Positions 1-10,100 of a DNA stretch of 64,000 nucleotides are shown here, piece after piece; within the stretch, counting starts at the first letter, position 1, and each line of letters starts with the position of its first letter. The stretch is from Pseudobacter sp. GTDB lineage: Bacteria > Bacteroidota > Bacteroidia > Chitinophagales > Chitinophagaceae. A program made the position numbers and the translations under genes. Under the pieces are notes generated by a model. It worked only from the letters and a program-made list of their open reading frames with translations, ran no database searches and had not been told where the DNA came from. The stretch spans positions 310,001 through 374,000 of the forward strand of contig JAFIGX010000022.1 of the NCBI GenBank assembly GCA_017849455.1. The letters are read 5' to 3'.

Positions 1-1067
1 GTATTGACAGTGCCGGTCCTGGTGGCGATGGTCACACCATCTTTCTGCCACTCATAAGCGTAGAACCCCGGACTGATACCGATCTTGGAATTGACCGCCG
101 AATCGGGGCAGAATTCCGATCGCTGGAAGAACACAAGCGGATTGGCCTTGTGGATATCGTTCATGTAAGGGATATAATCAGGTTCGGCCCAATGCTGGTC
201 CCATACCGCATGTCCGAGATCGGGGTAGAGGGTCCAACGGATATCCGCACCCTGACTTTTGATATTGTTGTATGTCGTGGATGCATAACCGACAGAAGGG
301 TTGGTATCCTTACCGCCTGTGGCGAACCACATGGGAATATGAACGAAATCGCTGTAGTTGGTCTTATCGGTAGCGGCAGCGGAAGGTGCGATCTTCGCTA
401 CCCTGGTAGGATAAACGGCCATCAGGTTCCAGGCAGCGCCACCACCATTCGAAAGGCCGTTGGCAAAAACCTTGTCATTGTCTACCCTTACATACTTCAC
501 CAGTGAATCGAGGGTATTGAGCACAAGGGCATAATAAGGTGAATAAGGTGCTACGCCCCAGTCGCTCCAGCAATTGGTACCGGCCAGTACCTGGGGATAG
601 AACAGGAAACCATCGAAATTACCGTTGTCGGTATTATCGCGCCAGAAGCGGCCGCCGTGCACCAACTGTCTCTCATTATTGTAGATGCCACCATTGCTCG
701 GGCAGCCGGGCTCACCGGCGCCATGGAAGAAGACCATGACCGCATATTTCTTGGCAGCACTATCGGGATTGGAATAGCTCTTGGGAAATTTAAGGCGGAA
801 GCACATTTTGGCGCCGCCGATATTGACATAGTACGCTTTAAAACCGCTCACATCATAAGAACCGCTTCCGATACTCACCCCGGTGGCCGGTACCCTCACC
901 CATTTTTGTAACCCTTGAATATCAGGATTGGGATTGGTGGAGGTACCCAGCGTGGCGCCTGAATTCCAGGCCAGGAGGGGATCTGCCGGGTCAAATACAT
1001 TTTGTGCATGGAGGAGCACCATGCAAAACAATGTACCAATTGTGGTAAGAAGTAATGCTTTCTTCAT
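1..1067 (-). CDS. Secreted PHB-depolymerase/CE1-like esterase, 3' end missing
   Basis: The frame is open from an ATG at 1067 to the window edge, giving 355 codons with no stop. Residues 1-22 are a signal peptide ending in HAQ. An alpha/beta-hydrolase domain follows, with an FFHGAGEPG oxyanion-hole loop (about 113-121), the nucleophile elbow GLSNGG (Ser206), and likely Asp254 (GGKD) and His286 (DLGHAVWD). This is the pattern of polyhydroxybutyrate-depolymerase or feruloyl-esterase-like secreted hydrolases. After about residue 315 the sequence (CPDSAVNSKIG...YEWQKDG) resembles the Ig-like domains that precede type IX sorting domains, so the complete protein is probably longer and multidomain. 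It is transcribed away from the glycosyltransferase cluster. It shares fold and architecture type with the esterases at 7.2 and 11.4 kb but is clearly more distant from them. The substrate is unknown. Confidence 0.8.
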   Translation of the reverse strand, partial: MKKALLLTTIGTLFCMVLLHAQNVFDPADPLLAWNSGATLGTSTNPNPDIQGLQKWVRVPATGVSIGSGSYDVSGFKAYYVNIGGAKMCFRLKFPKSYSNPDSAAKKYAVMVFFHGAGEPGCPSNGGIYNNERQLVHGGRFWRDNTDNGNFDGFLFYPQVLAGTNCWSDWGVAPYSPYYALVLNTLDSLVKYVRVDNDKVFANGLSNGGGAAWNLMAVYPTRVAKIAPSAAATDKTNYSDFVHIPMWFATGGKDTNPSVGYASTTYNNIKSQGADIRWTLYPDLGHAVWDQHWAEPDYIPYMNDIHKANPLVFFQRSEFCPDSAVNSKIGISPGFYAYEWQKDGVTIATRTGTVN

Positions 1068-1387
1068 AATAAGCGGTTAAAGCGTTTATAAAGCGAACTG
1101 TTTGTAAAAGCCTGATAGCGGTTTTACGCATGAGGATATGTTTCCTGGATCTTTTTCAGAAAGGAATCAGGAAGGCCTATTGGAGGGTAAATTTCGTGAT
1201 GGTTTTCTCGCAGAATAATGAGGTAATCACAAGCAAGGTAATCCGAGGGATATCTGGAAGAGGCTCTTGGAGTAAGCCCAAAAGTAATATAAATTTCGAA
1301 AAAGCGAAATTAATTAACAGCTATTAATGATACAATAACCACTTACGGGTATTTTTGCCGGAAGGTTTTCCAAGTATGATCACTACA
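1068..1387. other. Divergent intergenic region with small palindrome
   Basis: This 320-bp gap separates the esterase (leftward) from the polysaccharide cluster (rightward), so it should hold both promoters. AATTTCG (1292-1298) and CGAAATT (1305-1311) form a perfect 7-bp inverted pair with a 6-base spacer, placed about 40 bp before the -7 box at 1350. It could be an operator or only a weak hairpin. A 65-codon reading frame crossing the gap (1130-1327) resembles nothing I know, and I do not call it. Confidence 0.4.
1350..1357 (+). promoter_or_regulatory. Bacteroidota -7 promoter box for the polysaccharide cluster
   Basis: TATTTTTG fits TAnnTTTG, the -7 element used by the Bacteroidota primary sigma factor. 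I see no clear TTG at the -33 position. Transcription would start near 1364. That leaves the in-frame TTG at 1355 outside the message and favours an ATG at 1376 or 1388 as the start of the first glycosyltransferase. Confidence 0.45.
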
Positions 1388-2566
1388 ATGAAAATTATTT
1401 TTTGGCTGAGCTTCGCCATCATTTTTTACAGCTACCTGGGGTATGGTATCTTGTTGTGGATACTCGTCAGGATCAAGCGACTACTGAAAAAACCCATGCC
1501 GCCGGCAGCGGGACAAGACCCCTATCCTGCCGTTGCATTGGTGGTAGCTGCTTATAATGAGCAGGATTTCATTTTGCGAAAGATCGAAAACACACTGGAG
1601 CTCGATTACCCGAAACACAGGCTGGAACTGATCTTCATCACGGACGGCTCGACAGACCGAACGCCTGAGATCATCAGCCGTTATCCCTCCATCCGGTTAT
1701 TGCATGAGCCCCAACGGAGAGGAAAGGTGGCCGCCATGAACAGGGCCATCCAACAGGTGGAATCACCGCTCGTTATTTTTTGCGATGCCAATACTTTATT
1801 GAATAAGGAATGTGTGCGGGAGATCGTTAAACATTATGCGGATCCCAAAGTAGGCGGGGTGGCCGGTGAAAAAAGGATCTGGCAACGTGAGGCCGATGCT
1901 GCGGCCGCTGCCGGTGAAGGATTATATTGGAAATATGAATCTTATCTCAAGAAACTGGATTCCGAGCTCTATACGGCAGTGGGCGCTGCCGGCGAACTGT
2001 TCTCGGTGCGCAAAGCGCTATTTGAAAAAGCGCCGGAAGGCACGATCATAGAGGATTTCGTGCAATCCCTGAAACTTTGTGTGAATGGTTATGTGGTAAG
2101 GTATGAGCCCAACGCCTATGCGGCGGAAGCCCCTTCCGCTTCGATCCGGGAAGAGATGAAGCGTAAAGTGCGGATCTGTGCAGGCGCCTTCCAGGCAATG
2201 GTGCTGCTAAAGGACCTGTTCAATATTTTCCGGTACCCGATGGTATCATTCCAGTTCATATCGCACCGTATTTTACGATGGACCATCTGCCCGGTGGCCC
2301 TGATAACGCTGCTCCTGAGCAATATCCTGATCGCCTGGAAAGCCCCATCCCCTTTCTACCTGGCAGTGCTGGCAGCGCAGGGTTTGTTCTATGTGCTGGG
2401 TATTACGGGCTGGATCTTTGCCAGCCGGAACATCAGGCTGAAAGCGGTTTACATCCCGTTCTACTTTCTCTTCATGAACCTCTCCGTATTCATAGGCTTC
2501 AACCGGTTCCTGCGGAACAAACAAACGGTGCTTTGGGAAAAAGCGGCCCGGAGCCAGGTGCATTGA
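1388..2566 (+). CDS. Membrane glycosyltransferase, family 2
   Basis: This is a GT2 (GT-A fold) glycosyltransferase with membrane segments, probably adding sugars to a lipid-linked or polymeric surface glycan at the inner membrane. From the ATG at 1388 it has 392 residues. An N-terminal membrane helix (about 2-30) is followed by the nucleotide-binding start VVAAYNEQ, ITDGSTDRT, the metal-binding CDAN motif (133-135), an acceptor-side ED pair (222-223) and an RKVR stretch standing where processive GT2 enzymes have (Q/R)xxRW. The C-terminal third holds about three hydrophobic helices. The ATG at 1376 is also possible. It is the first gene of the cluster. AAATACC/GGTATTT (2611-2632) just past the stop could form a weak hairpin. 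Donor and product cannot be read from the sequence. Confidence 0.85.
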   Translation: MKIIFWLSFAIIFYSYLGYGILLWILVRIKRLLKKPMPPAAGQDPYPAVALVVAAYNEQDFILRKIENTLELDYPKHRLELIFITDGSTDRTPEIISRYPSIRLLHEPQRRGKVAAMNRAIQQVESPLVIFCDANTLLNKECVREIVKHYADPKVGGVAGEKRIWQREADAAAAAGEGLYWKYESYLKKLDSELYTAVGAAGELFSVRKALFEKAPEGTIIEDFVQSLKLCVNGYVVRYEPNAYAAEAPSASIREEMKRKVRICAGAFQAMVLLKDLFNIFRYPMVSFQFISHRILRWTICPVALITLLLSNILIAWKAPSPFYLAVLAAQGLFYVLGITGWIFASRNIRLKAVYIPFYFLFMNLSVFIGFNRFLRNKQTVLWEKAARSQVH

Positions 2567-3004
2567 CCAGGGTGGTTTTGATCAAAGTCAAAGAAGATAC
2601 GATCACACTTAAATACCATTAAAAGGGTATTTCCAATTTGGACATTAATGTTGATTTTTGCTATGTGAAGAAAATATAATAAATGGAGATGCTTGGATTT
2701 TTGATTTTTGTTACTACTTTTACCAGCGAATTGTAAACCACCCTCCGGTTCACTATCCTTTGGAGAGCAAGCTAACGCCAGATGAACTAGCTTATACTCA
2801 CTACCACGAATCCATTGAAATTCCCCTTAACGCTGATTCATATCAGTTAATCCACATACCATCCTGTAAAGCCATACCTTTTGAAGTACGGCTTCCCTTG
2901 CCTGTTTAGATATTGGTCCCAATACCTCTGTAAGCCATCATTTATTGTCCAAATGCATGCCTGTTGAAAAATTGCGATTTTTTCAAAGATTAATTATTGC
3001 TCTG
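2567..3004. other. 438-bp gap with weak hairpin, no convincing gene
   Basis: A 7-bp inverted pair lies at 2611-2632. An 83-codon frame at 2658-2909 begins with TTG and resembles no family I know; it is probably not expressed. The gap splits the first glycosyltransferase from the receiver and sugar-transferase pair, so those genes may have their own promoter here. I could not place a convincing -7 box. Confidence 0.4.
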
Positions 3005-3409
3005 ATGAAAAAACAAATACTCGCAATTGATGACAGTAAGGCAATACGCTTTTTGTTGCAAACTGTACTCGGCAAAGACTACCAGGTAGTGACCGCCCCG
3101 GATGGATGTTCAGCCATGTATTGGCTCTCTAAAAGAAATCTGCCGGACCTGATCATCGTGGATGCTCAGCTTCCCGATATGCAGGATTGGGAACTTATTG
3201 AACAACTTTCTTCCAGTGGCATCTACAGGGATATTCCACTGTTCGTGTTGTCGTCACTGGATAAAACAAAAGCACAGGCGCAGTGCCTGGAACATGGAGT
3301 AACGGAATTTTTCGCCAAGCCTTTTAATCCGATTGAATTGAAGGCTGCGGTGAACCGTGTGCTCAACAATACCCAACTGGCCTCAGCCTATGTGGCACAT
3401 GCCAGCTAA
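3005..3409 (+). CDS. Stand-alone receiver-domain response regulator
   Basis: This 134-residue protein is a single receiver (REC) domain with no output domain. The acidic pair D9-D10 (LAIDDSKAIR), the phospho-acceptor D53 (IIVDAQLPDM), the S83-S84 switch position (FVLSS) and K105-P106 (FFAKPF) are all present, so it should be phosphorylatable. The start is the ATG at 3005 (MKKQILAIDDSK); a longer in-frame TTG start at 2945 would add a 20-residue tail not typical of the family. It ends 43 bp before a sugar transferase whose own N-terminus looks like a degenerate receiver. The two are probably co-transcribed and may act in one phospho-controlled switch over polysaccharide initiation. No histidine kinase is encoded nearby. 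Confidence 0.88.
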   Translation: MKKQILAIDDSKAIRFLLQTVLGKDYQVVTAPDGCSAMYWLSKRNLPDLIIVDAQLPDMQDWELIEQLSSSGIYRDIPLFVLSSLDKTKAQAQCLEHGVTEFFAKPFNPIELKAAVNRVLNNTQLASAYVAHAS

Positions 3410-3452
3410 TTTAATTCGTATGTAGGATTTCTTAACCTTACAACCTTACTTT

Positions 3453-4619
3453 ATGGAACTAACATTTTTACCCGGAGAAAAAACGACCAGACGGACATAT
3501 AAACATTTTACCATCAACTCCACCGGCCCTGCCGACACAGCGGCCACTAAAAAACTGGAGTTCTTCTATGTAGGTAAAAGGGTTTCGAATATCGATAATC
3601 TCATCACTTCCTTCGAGAGCGGGTATGCTGCAGAATCCGTAATCCATGCCAAATCGATGCTTAAAAGGCTGATCGGCAACAATAACCCTGTCGCTGTTCC
3701 CGACGTGATCATCGTGGAGGCGGCAGCCGGTGAAGACGCACTCCGTGAGCTGCAACAGTTCCTTGTACTGCATGATAACCTGGCAGTGGTCCCCTTTGTG
3801 CTGGAGATCACCGGGTTGCCGGAAGAAGATATCGCCCGTTTCAAAAAATTCGGTTTCATAGACGATATGATGTGCCTGGGCGATCATCCTCACCACACGC
3901 TCACGAAAAAGATCAGGTTCCTGCAAAAAATAAAACACAATATTTTCGATGAAGCCGGTAGTCGCGCCGTTGAAACTTCCCTGCAGGAAATTTCCCATAA
4001 AACAGCTTATATAAAAAGAGGATTCGATATCCTCATTTCAGCCGGCCTGCTGCTGGTACTGAGCCCGGTTTTGCTGCTGGTCGCCATCGCGATCAGGGTA
4101 GAATCGAAAGGCTCCATTTTCTATATCGCCAAACGTGCCGGCCGTGGTTACCGGATCTTCGATTTTTATAAATTCAGGACCATGGGCATGGGCGCCGATC
4201 AGAAGATGAAGGAATTCTCCCACCTCAATCAATACAATGCCGGTGATGGCAAACCGATGTTCTTCAAGATCGATAATGATCCACGCATCACCAGGGTAGG
4301 TAATTTCCTGCGCAAGACCAGCCTCGATGAGCTGCCTCAATTGCTGAACGTGCTGCTGGGCGATATGTCGCTCGTAGGTAACAGACCCTTACCCTTATAC
4401 GAAGCTGCTTCCCTCACTACCGACGAATGGGCCAAACGTTTCATGGCCCCCGCAGGGATGACCGGCTTATGGCAGATCAAGAAAAGAGGAAAGAAAGAAA
4501 TGTCGATCGAAGAGCGCATTACGCTCGATATCGATTATGCGAACAGGTACAGCTTCCTCTACGATCTGTGGATCATGGCCAACACGCCTTCAGCCCTTAT
4601 CCAGAAAACAAATGCTTAA
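3453..4619 (+). CDS. Undecaprenyl-phosphate sugar phosphotransferase with receiver-like N-terminus
   Basis: Residues 185-388 form a bacterial sugar transferase (WcaJ/WbaP type), which moves a sugar-1-phosphate onto undecaprenyl phosphate to start a surface polysaccharide. Visible are KRGFDI (188-193) leading into one membrane helix, FYKFRTM (239-244 region), KTSLDELPQLLNVL, GDMSLVGNRP and GLWQ (338-341). The first 165 residues replace the usual transmembrane or PglD-like N-terminus. They read as a receiver fold: FFYVGKR, a PDVIIVEAAAG strand aligning with PDLIIVDAQLP of the preceding gene, then VVPFVLE and a closing helix. Glu89 stands where the phospho-Asp should be, and the switch Ser/Thr and Lys appear absent. 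The catalytic part is certain. The receiver assignment is my inference from alignment by eye with the neighbouring gene. Confidence 0.88.
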   Translation: MELTFLPGEKTTRRTYKHFTINSTGPADTAATKKLEFFYVGKRVSNIDNLITSFESGYAAESVIHAKSMLKRLIGNNNPVAVPDVIIVEAAAGEDALRELQQFLVLHDNLAVVPFVLEITGLPEEDIARFKKFGFIDDMMCLGDHPHHTLTKKIRFLQKIKHNIFDEAGSRAVETSLQEISHKTAYIKRGFDILISAGLLLVLSPVLLLVAIAIRVESKGSIFYIAKRAGRGYRIFDFYKFRTMGMGADQKMKEFSHLNQYNAGDGKPMFFKIDNDPRITRVGNFLRKTSLDELPQLLNVLLGDMSLVGNRPLPLYEAASLTTDEWAKRFMAPAGMTGLWQIKKRGKKEMSIEERITLDIDYANRYSFLYDLWIMANTPSALIQKTNA

Positions 4620-4621
4620 TA

Positions 4622-4722
4622 AAAGTTGACGGGTCAATAAGTTGAAAAGTTGATAGGGTGAACTCCGATAACGAAACGCCCTGTCAACTTGTAAACATTT
4701 CAACTTGTCAACTTAACTCTAT
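4622..4722. repeat. Intergenic inverted repeat, GTTGACAAGTTGA type
   Basis: One arm (about 4637-4657, aagttgaaaagttgatag) faces an arm rich in caacttgt units (about 4681-4713). The same units recur at about 29586-29702 and 35143-35239, with a lone arm near 18357-18400. The transcript could fold into a long stem between the sugar transferase and the next glycosyltransferase. Confidence 0.6.
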
Positions 4723-4740
4723 TCACGAAAAGAAAGCGGT

Positions 4741-5649
4741 ATGTACCAGGGGCCTCAGCCTTTCATATCCATTATTACACTCAACTACAACCAGACCGAC
4801 GTTACCTGCGCGTTCCTGGAATCGACCAGGAAACTACGCTACCGGAACTACGAGATACTGGTATGTGATATGGATTCTGCTGTAGACCCTACCAAACAGA
4901 TACTCGCCGGCAATTATCCCAACACACGTTTACTTCTCCGGAAAGAAAACCTCGGCTTCGCCGGAGGCAATAACTGGGGCATGCGCCAGGCCAATGGCGA
5001 TTTCATGTTCATCGTGAACAATGATACCGAAGTAACGGACGACCTGCTCGAAAAACTGCTGCAACCATTCTTCTCCGACGAGACCATCGGCGTCACCTGC
5101 CCCAAGATCAAATACTTCGACCAGCCTAACGTTATCCAGTATGCGGGATTCAATCCCATGAACAATTATACAGGACGCACTACCAGCATCGGCACACTGG
5201 AAGAAGACATAGGCCAGTACGATGTATCGGGCCCTACTTTCGGAGCACACGGCTGCGCCATGATGGTGAAAAAAGAAGTGATCGAAAAAGTAGGTATGTT
5301 CCCGGAGAAGTTCTTCCTGTATTATGAAGAGTGGGACTGGTCCGCCAGGATCATGAAAGCAGGGTTCAGGATCTGGTACACGGCCGATGCAGTGATCTAT
5401 CATAAGGAATCCCTGAGTGTGGGCAAGTCGAACCCTGTGAAGGTTTATTATCATACCCGCAACCGGATACTCTATATCAGGCGCAATGCAGGTTTTTTCC
5501 AGAAGATCGTGTTCACGCTATTTTTTGTATTCTTTACCGTCCCTAAGAATATCATCGGTTACCTGTTCAAAAAACAATTCGTTCAACTGAAATATTTTAT
5601 CAGGGGCGCTGTGTGGAACCTCTATTCTTCGAGTTTTTCAAGGACCTGA
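4741..5649 (+). CDS. Family 2 glycosyltransferase, rhamnosyltransferase-like
   Basis: This 302-residue GT2 enzyme has the layout of WbbL-like rhamnosyltransferases. ISIITLNYNQTDVT opens the nucleotide-binding fold, and LGFAGGNNWGM (71-81) is the signature loop of that subgroup. VNND (92-95) is the metal-binding DxD equivalent. GAHGCAMMVKKEV and FFLYYEEWDWSARI carry the acceptor-side acidic residues (EEWDW). The last 60 residues include a hydrophobic stretch (FTLFFVFFTVP) that probably sits against the membrane. It lies 24 bp before the next glycosyltransferase, suggesting co-transcription. It should transfer one sugar, possibly a deoxyhexose, during repeat-unit assembly; the donor is not readable. 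Confidence 0.86.
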   Translation: MYQGPQPFISIITLNYNQTDVTCAFLESTRKLRYRNYEILVCDMDSAVDPTKQILAGNYPNTRLLLRKENLGFAGGNNWGMRQANGDFMFIVNNDTEVTDDLLEKLLQPFFSDETIGVTCPKIKYFDQPNVIQYAGFNPMNNYTGRTTSIGTLEEDIGQYDVSGPTFGAHGCAMMVKKEVIEKVGMFPEKFFLYYEEWDWSARIMKAGFRIWYTADAVIYHKESLSVGKSNPVKVYYHTRNRILYIRRNAGFFQKIVFTLFFVFFTVPKNIIGYLFKKQFVQLKYFIRGAVWNLYSSSFSRT

Positions 5650-5673
5650 GGAGCACATTAATTATATTACAGT

Positions 5674-6882
5674 ATGTTTCTGACAGCAATTCATATTTTC
5701 TTCCTCATCCTGTTCGTTTACCTGGCGATCTATACCCTCTATTTTTTCATCATCGCCGTAGCAGGCAGGCTCCACCAGGCGCCGGCATATTCTTCCAACC
5801 CGGTCAAAAAGCGGATCGCCGTGCTCATCCCTACTTATAAGGAAGACCATATCATCATCCATACCGCCCAAAAGGCCGCCGGCCATGATTATCCTGCCGA
5901 TCATTTCAAAGTGTTCGTTGCCGCCGACCAGCTTCAGCCGGAGACGATCGCCCAATTGCGTGCCATCCCGGTGAACGTGCTGGAAGTAAAATTCGAGATG
6001 AGCTCCAAGGCAAGGTCACTCAACCAATTGCTCAACCATATTCCGGAAGACGAATACGATATCGCCATTATCATCGACGCGGACAATATCATGCTGCCCG
6101 GCTGCCTGGAAAAAGTGAATGACGCTTTTCAGAAAGGTTTCCATGCAGTGCAAACCCATCGCATCGCCAAGAACCGCAATACACCGGTGGCCGTTCTCGA
6201 TGCCATGAGCGAAGAGATCAACAATCATATTTTCAGAAAAGGGCAAAGGGCGCTTGGCCTCTCGGCCAATACCATCGGTTCGGGTATGGCCTTCGAATTC
6301 AAAAAACTCAAAGCCATTTATAATAAACCGGGCATTCTCGGTAACCCTGCCTGCGACCGCGAAGTGGATTTCGAGACCATGAAAGCCGGTCTCTGTATCG
6401 AATTCGTGGAAGACGCTTATGTGCTGGATGAAAAAGTTTCGAGCAGGGCCGTCTTCGAACGCCAGCGTACACGCTGGCTCGAATCGCAGATCATTCACCT
6501 GAAACTTTTTTTCGATAAGCAAGGCGGGCATATCCCCAAGACCAGGGATTACTGGAACAAGCTTTTCAACAATACGGCCCCTCCCCGTTTGATCTTTCTG
6601 TTAAGTTATTGCCTGATCGCCGGGCTGTTCCTGGCCGGGTATTGGAGCGGAATCGATATATTATATCCTTCTTATATATGGTGGCTCGGCCTCACAGGGC
6701 TGTACCTGCTCACCTTCCTCATTTCCATCCCTGGAAATTTTTACTCCTGGAAAACACTCAATGCCCTGGCCCATATTCCATTACTCATGTTCTCCATGGT
6801 AAGGGCCCTCCTGAAAATGAAAGTGAGCCGGAAGGAATTTCTCCATACCCCTAAAGCATTCACACAAGACAATCCCTCCTGA
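5674..6882 (+). CDS. Membrane glycosyltransferase, family 2, processive-like
   Basis: This is a 402-residue GT2 enzyme with an N-terminal membrane helix (about 3-30), IAVLIPTYKED (48-58), the metal-binding IIIDADN (133-138), a GSGMAFE acceptor loop (202-208), CDREVDFE (228-234) and QRTRW (264-268), the Q/RxxRW motif of cellulose- or hyaluronan-synthase-like enzymes. Three or four hydrophobic helices follow (about 300-390). That motif set points to a polymerising or membrane-transfer enzyme rather than a soluble one. It is the last gene of the cluster. No Wzx flippase, Wzy polymerase or Wza export protein lies in the window, so export genes must be elsewhere or the glycan follows a synthase-type route. 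Confidence 0.85.
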   Translation: MFLTAIHIFFLILFVYLAIYTLYFFIIAVAGRLHQAPAYSSNPVKKRIAVLIPTYKEDHIIIHTAQKAAGHDYPADHFKVFVAADQLQPETIAQLRAIPVNVLEVKFEMSSKARSLNQLLNHIPEDEYDIAIIIDADNIMLPGCLEKVNDAFQKGFHAVQTHRIAKNRNTPVAVLDAMSEEINNHIFRKGQRALGLSANTIGSGMAFEFKKLKAIYNKPGILGNPACDREVDFETMKAGLCIEFVEDAYVLDEKVSSRAVFERQRTRWLESQIIHLKLFFDKQGGHIPKTRDYWNKLFNNTAPPRLIFLLSYCLIAGLFLAGYWSGIDILYPSYIWWLGLTGLYLLTFLISIPGNFYSWKTLNALAHIPLLMFSMVRALLKMKVSRKEFLHTPKAFTQDNPS

Positions 6883-7018
6883 CAGGGTCGATCCGATATA
6901 TAGGTTTTTTCCACATTTCGGATTCTTTATACCCACTGACCTTAATTGGACTTGTTTTTGCTGTTTTTTCCACAACTTACAGACGCCCATTGACCGTCTC
7001 CTGAAAACACACTCCTAC

Positions 7019-7032
7019 TTGATAATTATCAA
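7019..7032. promoter_or_regulatory. 14-bp perfect palindrome upstream of PKD esterase
   Basis: TTGATAATTATCAA is a perfect palindrome in the 287-bp gap before the esterase at 7170. Its symmetry and position, about 140 bp before the start, fit a dimeric repressor or activator site. A different palindrome precedes the paralogue at 11.4 kb. Confidence 0.35.
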
Positions 7033-7169
7033 ATTAAATTTTGAAAAAACGGGGTCCGGATGTATTTAAATCAAAACTTCTGTCGTTACTTGGTAAGGTT
7101 ATTGTGTGTAGATCCGCATCGATACATTACAAAAAGTCCAATATATCCTAAATCCGAAAAATCAACCTC

Positions 7170-10100
7170 ATGAAAAACTATACCTGTTCTCTTATGAAGA
7201 GGTATTTCCTCTCAGTCCTATTTATCTCCTTTTCATTTATCGGTCTTTCACAACAGGTAGCCAAAGGTATTACCGCCAAGAACGGTAAATTCTTTGGGTT
7301 CTGGGAACATGTTCCATCTGATTATGCAGCGAATCCCAATACGAAGTATCCCCTCATCATCTTCCTTCACGGTGGTGGTGAGAAAGGAAATGGCACCACT
7401 GAACTTCCCAGGGTGTCCAGTGTAGGCGGAACCCCCCCACGGTTGATCCAGGACGGCGACCCTATGCGGTTCACCTGGAATGGAAAAACGGAAAGCTTTA
7501 TAGTACTGTCTCCCCAGTGCCGCTCCGATTCATGGTGGTGGGAGAACTGGTATGTAGATGAGATACTCGATTATGCCAAAAATAACCTGCGCATCGATCC
7601 CGACCGTATTTACCTTACCGGTCTCAGTATGGGTGGCAATGGTACCTGGGATTATTCAGGCGCTTCACTGGACAATGCAAAAAAGTTCGCGGCAGTAGGT
7701 GTTTCCTGTGGAGGCTGCCAAACCCTCGACTGGTGCAATTTTGCCAAGGCGAACCTTCCTGTTTGGGCTTTCCATGCCATGGACGATGGCGCCATTCCCT
7801 ATATGTGCACTGTTACCCGTATCGATAATATCAATGCCTGCAATCCGGCAGTAAAACCATACATGACCATCTGGCCCGATGGCAATCACTATATCTGGGG
7901 AAGAGTTTATGATCCCGGATACCAGTGGCAAAATCCCAATCTCTACGAATGGTTCCTCGGTCATAATAAAAGTTTACCTGTCAACCAACTCCCGGTAGCC
8001 GTGGCTTCCGATCAAACCATCACAGCCGGTACGGCCACCGTAACCCTCGATGCTTCCGGTTCGTACGATCCTGATGGAAAAGTCGTAAGATATGTATGGC
8101 GCAAAATCTCAGGCCCCAATACCGGCACCATCGGCACTGCCTATTCCAATACCAGCAGCACTACTACCATTACCGGATTGAATCTGGTGGGCACTTACCA
8201 ATATGAGCTCAAAGTGGTGGATGACAGGGCCGACTGGTCGACCAAAACGATCACGGTCACTGTTACGGCAGGCCCTCCCGGTTCACAGAAACCCATTGCC
8301 AAACCAGGCGCCGACATCACCATTACACAACCCGCTTCCAGCGTAACACTGGATGGTAGTGGCTCTTACGATCCCGACGGAACGATCGCCGCTTATGCCT
8401 GGTCGCAGGTTTCAGGTCCGAATACCGCCAGCTTCAGCGATCCCAGTATCGCCAAACCGACGGTAAGCGGACTGATCATCGGGACTTACACTTTCCGGTT
8501 GACCGTTACCGATAATAGCGGTAACACAGGTTCTGCAGATGTCAAGGTAACAGTAAAAAGCTCGAATATATTTCCTGTGGTCAAAGCAGGGCCCGATCAA
8601 ACCATTACGCTTCCTACCAATTCGGTTACTGTCGATGCCAGCGCTTCCTATGATCCCGATGGGACCCTGGCGGCCTTCCAATGGAGTTATCTCACGGGGC
8701 CTTCCCAGTACACTATCGTAAGCCCGCGCACGATCTCCACACAGATCACCAATCTCGTTGAAGGCACTTATACTTTCATGGTGAGGATCTGGGACAACCT
8801 CTACGATTCGGCCAATGATACACTCACTATTACAGTGAAACCTGCGCCAACTCCGGTAAACAGACCTCCGGTAGCCAATGCAGGTTCCGCTATCACCATC
8901 ACCTTACCGACCAATAGTACTACATTGAACGGAAGCGCTTCCAGCGATCCCGACAACAATATCAGCAGTTACCAGTGGTCGAAGGTGAGCGGGCCTTCTC
9001 AATATACTATCGGTAATCCGGCAGCGGCTTCCACTTCGCTGACAAATCTCGTGGAGGGTGTTTATTTATTTCGCTTATTGGTTACCGATAGCGGCGGTCT
9101 ATCGAGCAGTGATACCGTAAAAGTGACGGTGAACCCTGCGCCGCATGTCAACCAGCCACCAATCGCCAATGCCGGCGCCAATATCAGCATCACATTACCT
9201 GTTAACAGTACAACGCTCAATGGAAGCGCTTCCTATGATCCGGATGGAACCATCAGCAGCTACGCATGGGCATGGATCAGCGGGCCTTCACAATATTCCA
9301 TCGGAAATGCAGGGGCAGTTTCCACACCACTCACCAACCTTGTGGAAGGTGTTTATCAGTTCAGGCTTACCGTAACTGATAACGGAGGGCTTTCTGCCAG
9401 CGATACGATCAAGATCACTGTGAAACCTGCTCCGCCGGTGAACAAGCCGCCGGTAGCCAATGCAGGCAGCGAAATTACCATTACGTTACCAACGAACAGT
9501 ACAACGCTCAACGGAAGCGCTTCCTATGATCCGGATGGAACCATCAGCAGCTATGCATGGGCATGGATCAGCGGGCCCGCACAATACACCATCAGCAATG
9601 CTACTGCAGCCACCACAGCGCTGAGCAACCTGGTGCAGGGCACGTATGCATTCAGGCTGACGGTAACTGACAACGGCGGACTTACCTCCTCCGATACTGT
9701 CCGGGTGATCGTGAACCCAATCCCCAACAGGCCGCCGGTGGCCAATGCAGGGGCAGATATCTCCATCACGCTGCCGACTAACAGCACAACGCTCAATGGC
9801 AGCGCTTCGAGCGATCCCGATAACAATATTACCAGCTACCTCTGGAGCCGCGTGAGCGGGCCGGCACAATTCAGCATCGGCAACGCAACACAGGCAACAA
9901 CATCGCTCACCAACCTGGTGGAAGGCACTTATGTATTCAGGCTCACTGTTACCGACGCAGGCGGGTTGAGCAGCTCGGCATCCGTAACGGTAGTAGTGAA
10001 CCCCAAACCGAATATTCCTCCCATAGCCAATGCCGGCGCGGATTTCAGCGTGAGCATGCCGAACCCGGTCATCCAGTTGAATGGCAGCAGATCGAGTGAT

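Noticed and set aside
1130..1327. 65-codon frame in the divergent gap
   Set aside because: It has no homology I can recognise and overlaps the expected promoter region.
2658..2909. 83-codon frame starting with TTG
   Set aside because: Non-ATG start, no family signature, no promoter; kept only as a note in the gap entry.
4620..4740. Possible attenuator or riboswitch before the glycosyltransferase at 4741
   Set aside because: The stems are explained by the dispersed GTTGACAAGTTGA repeat family found behind unrelated genes.
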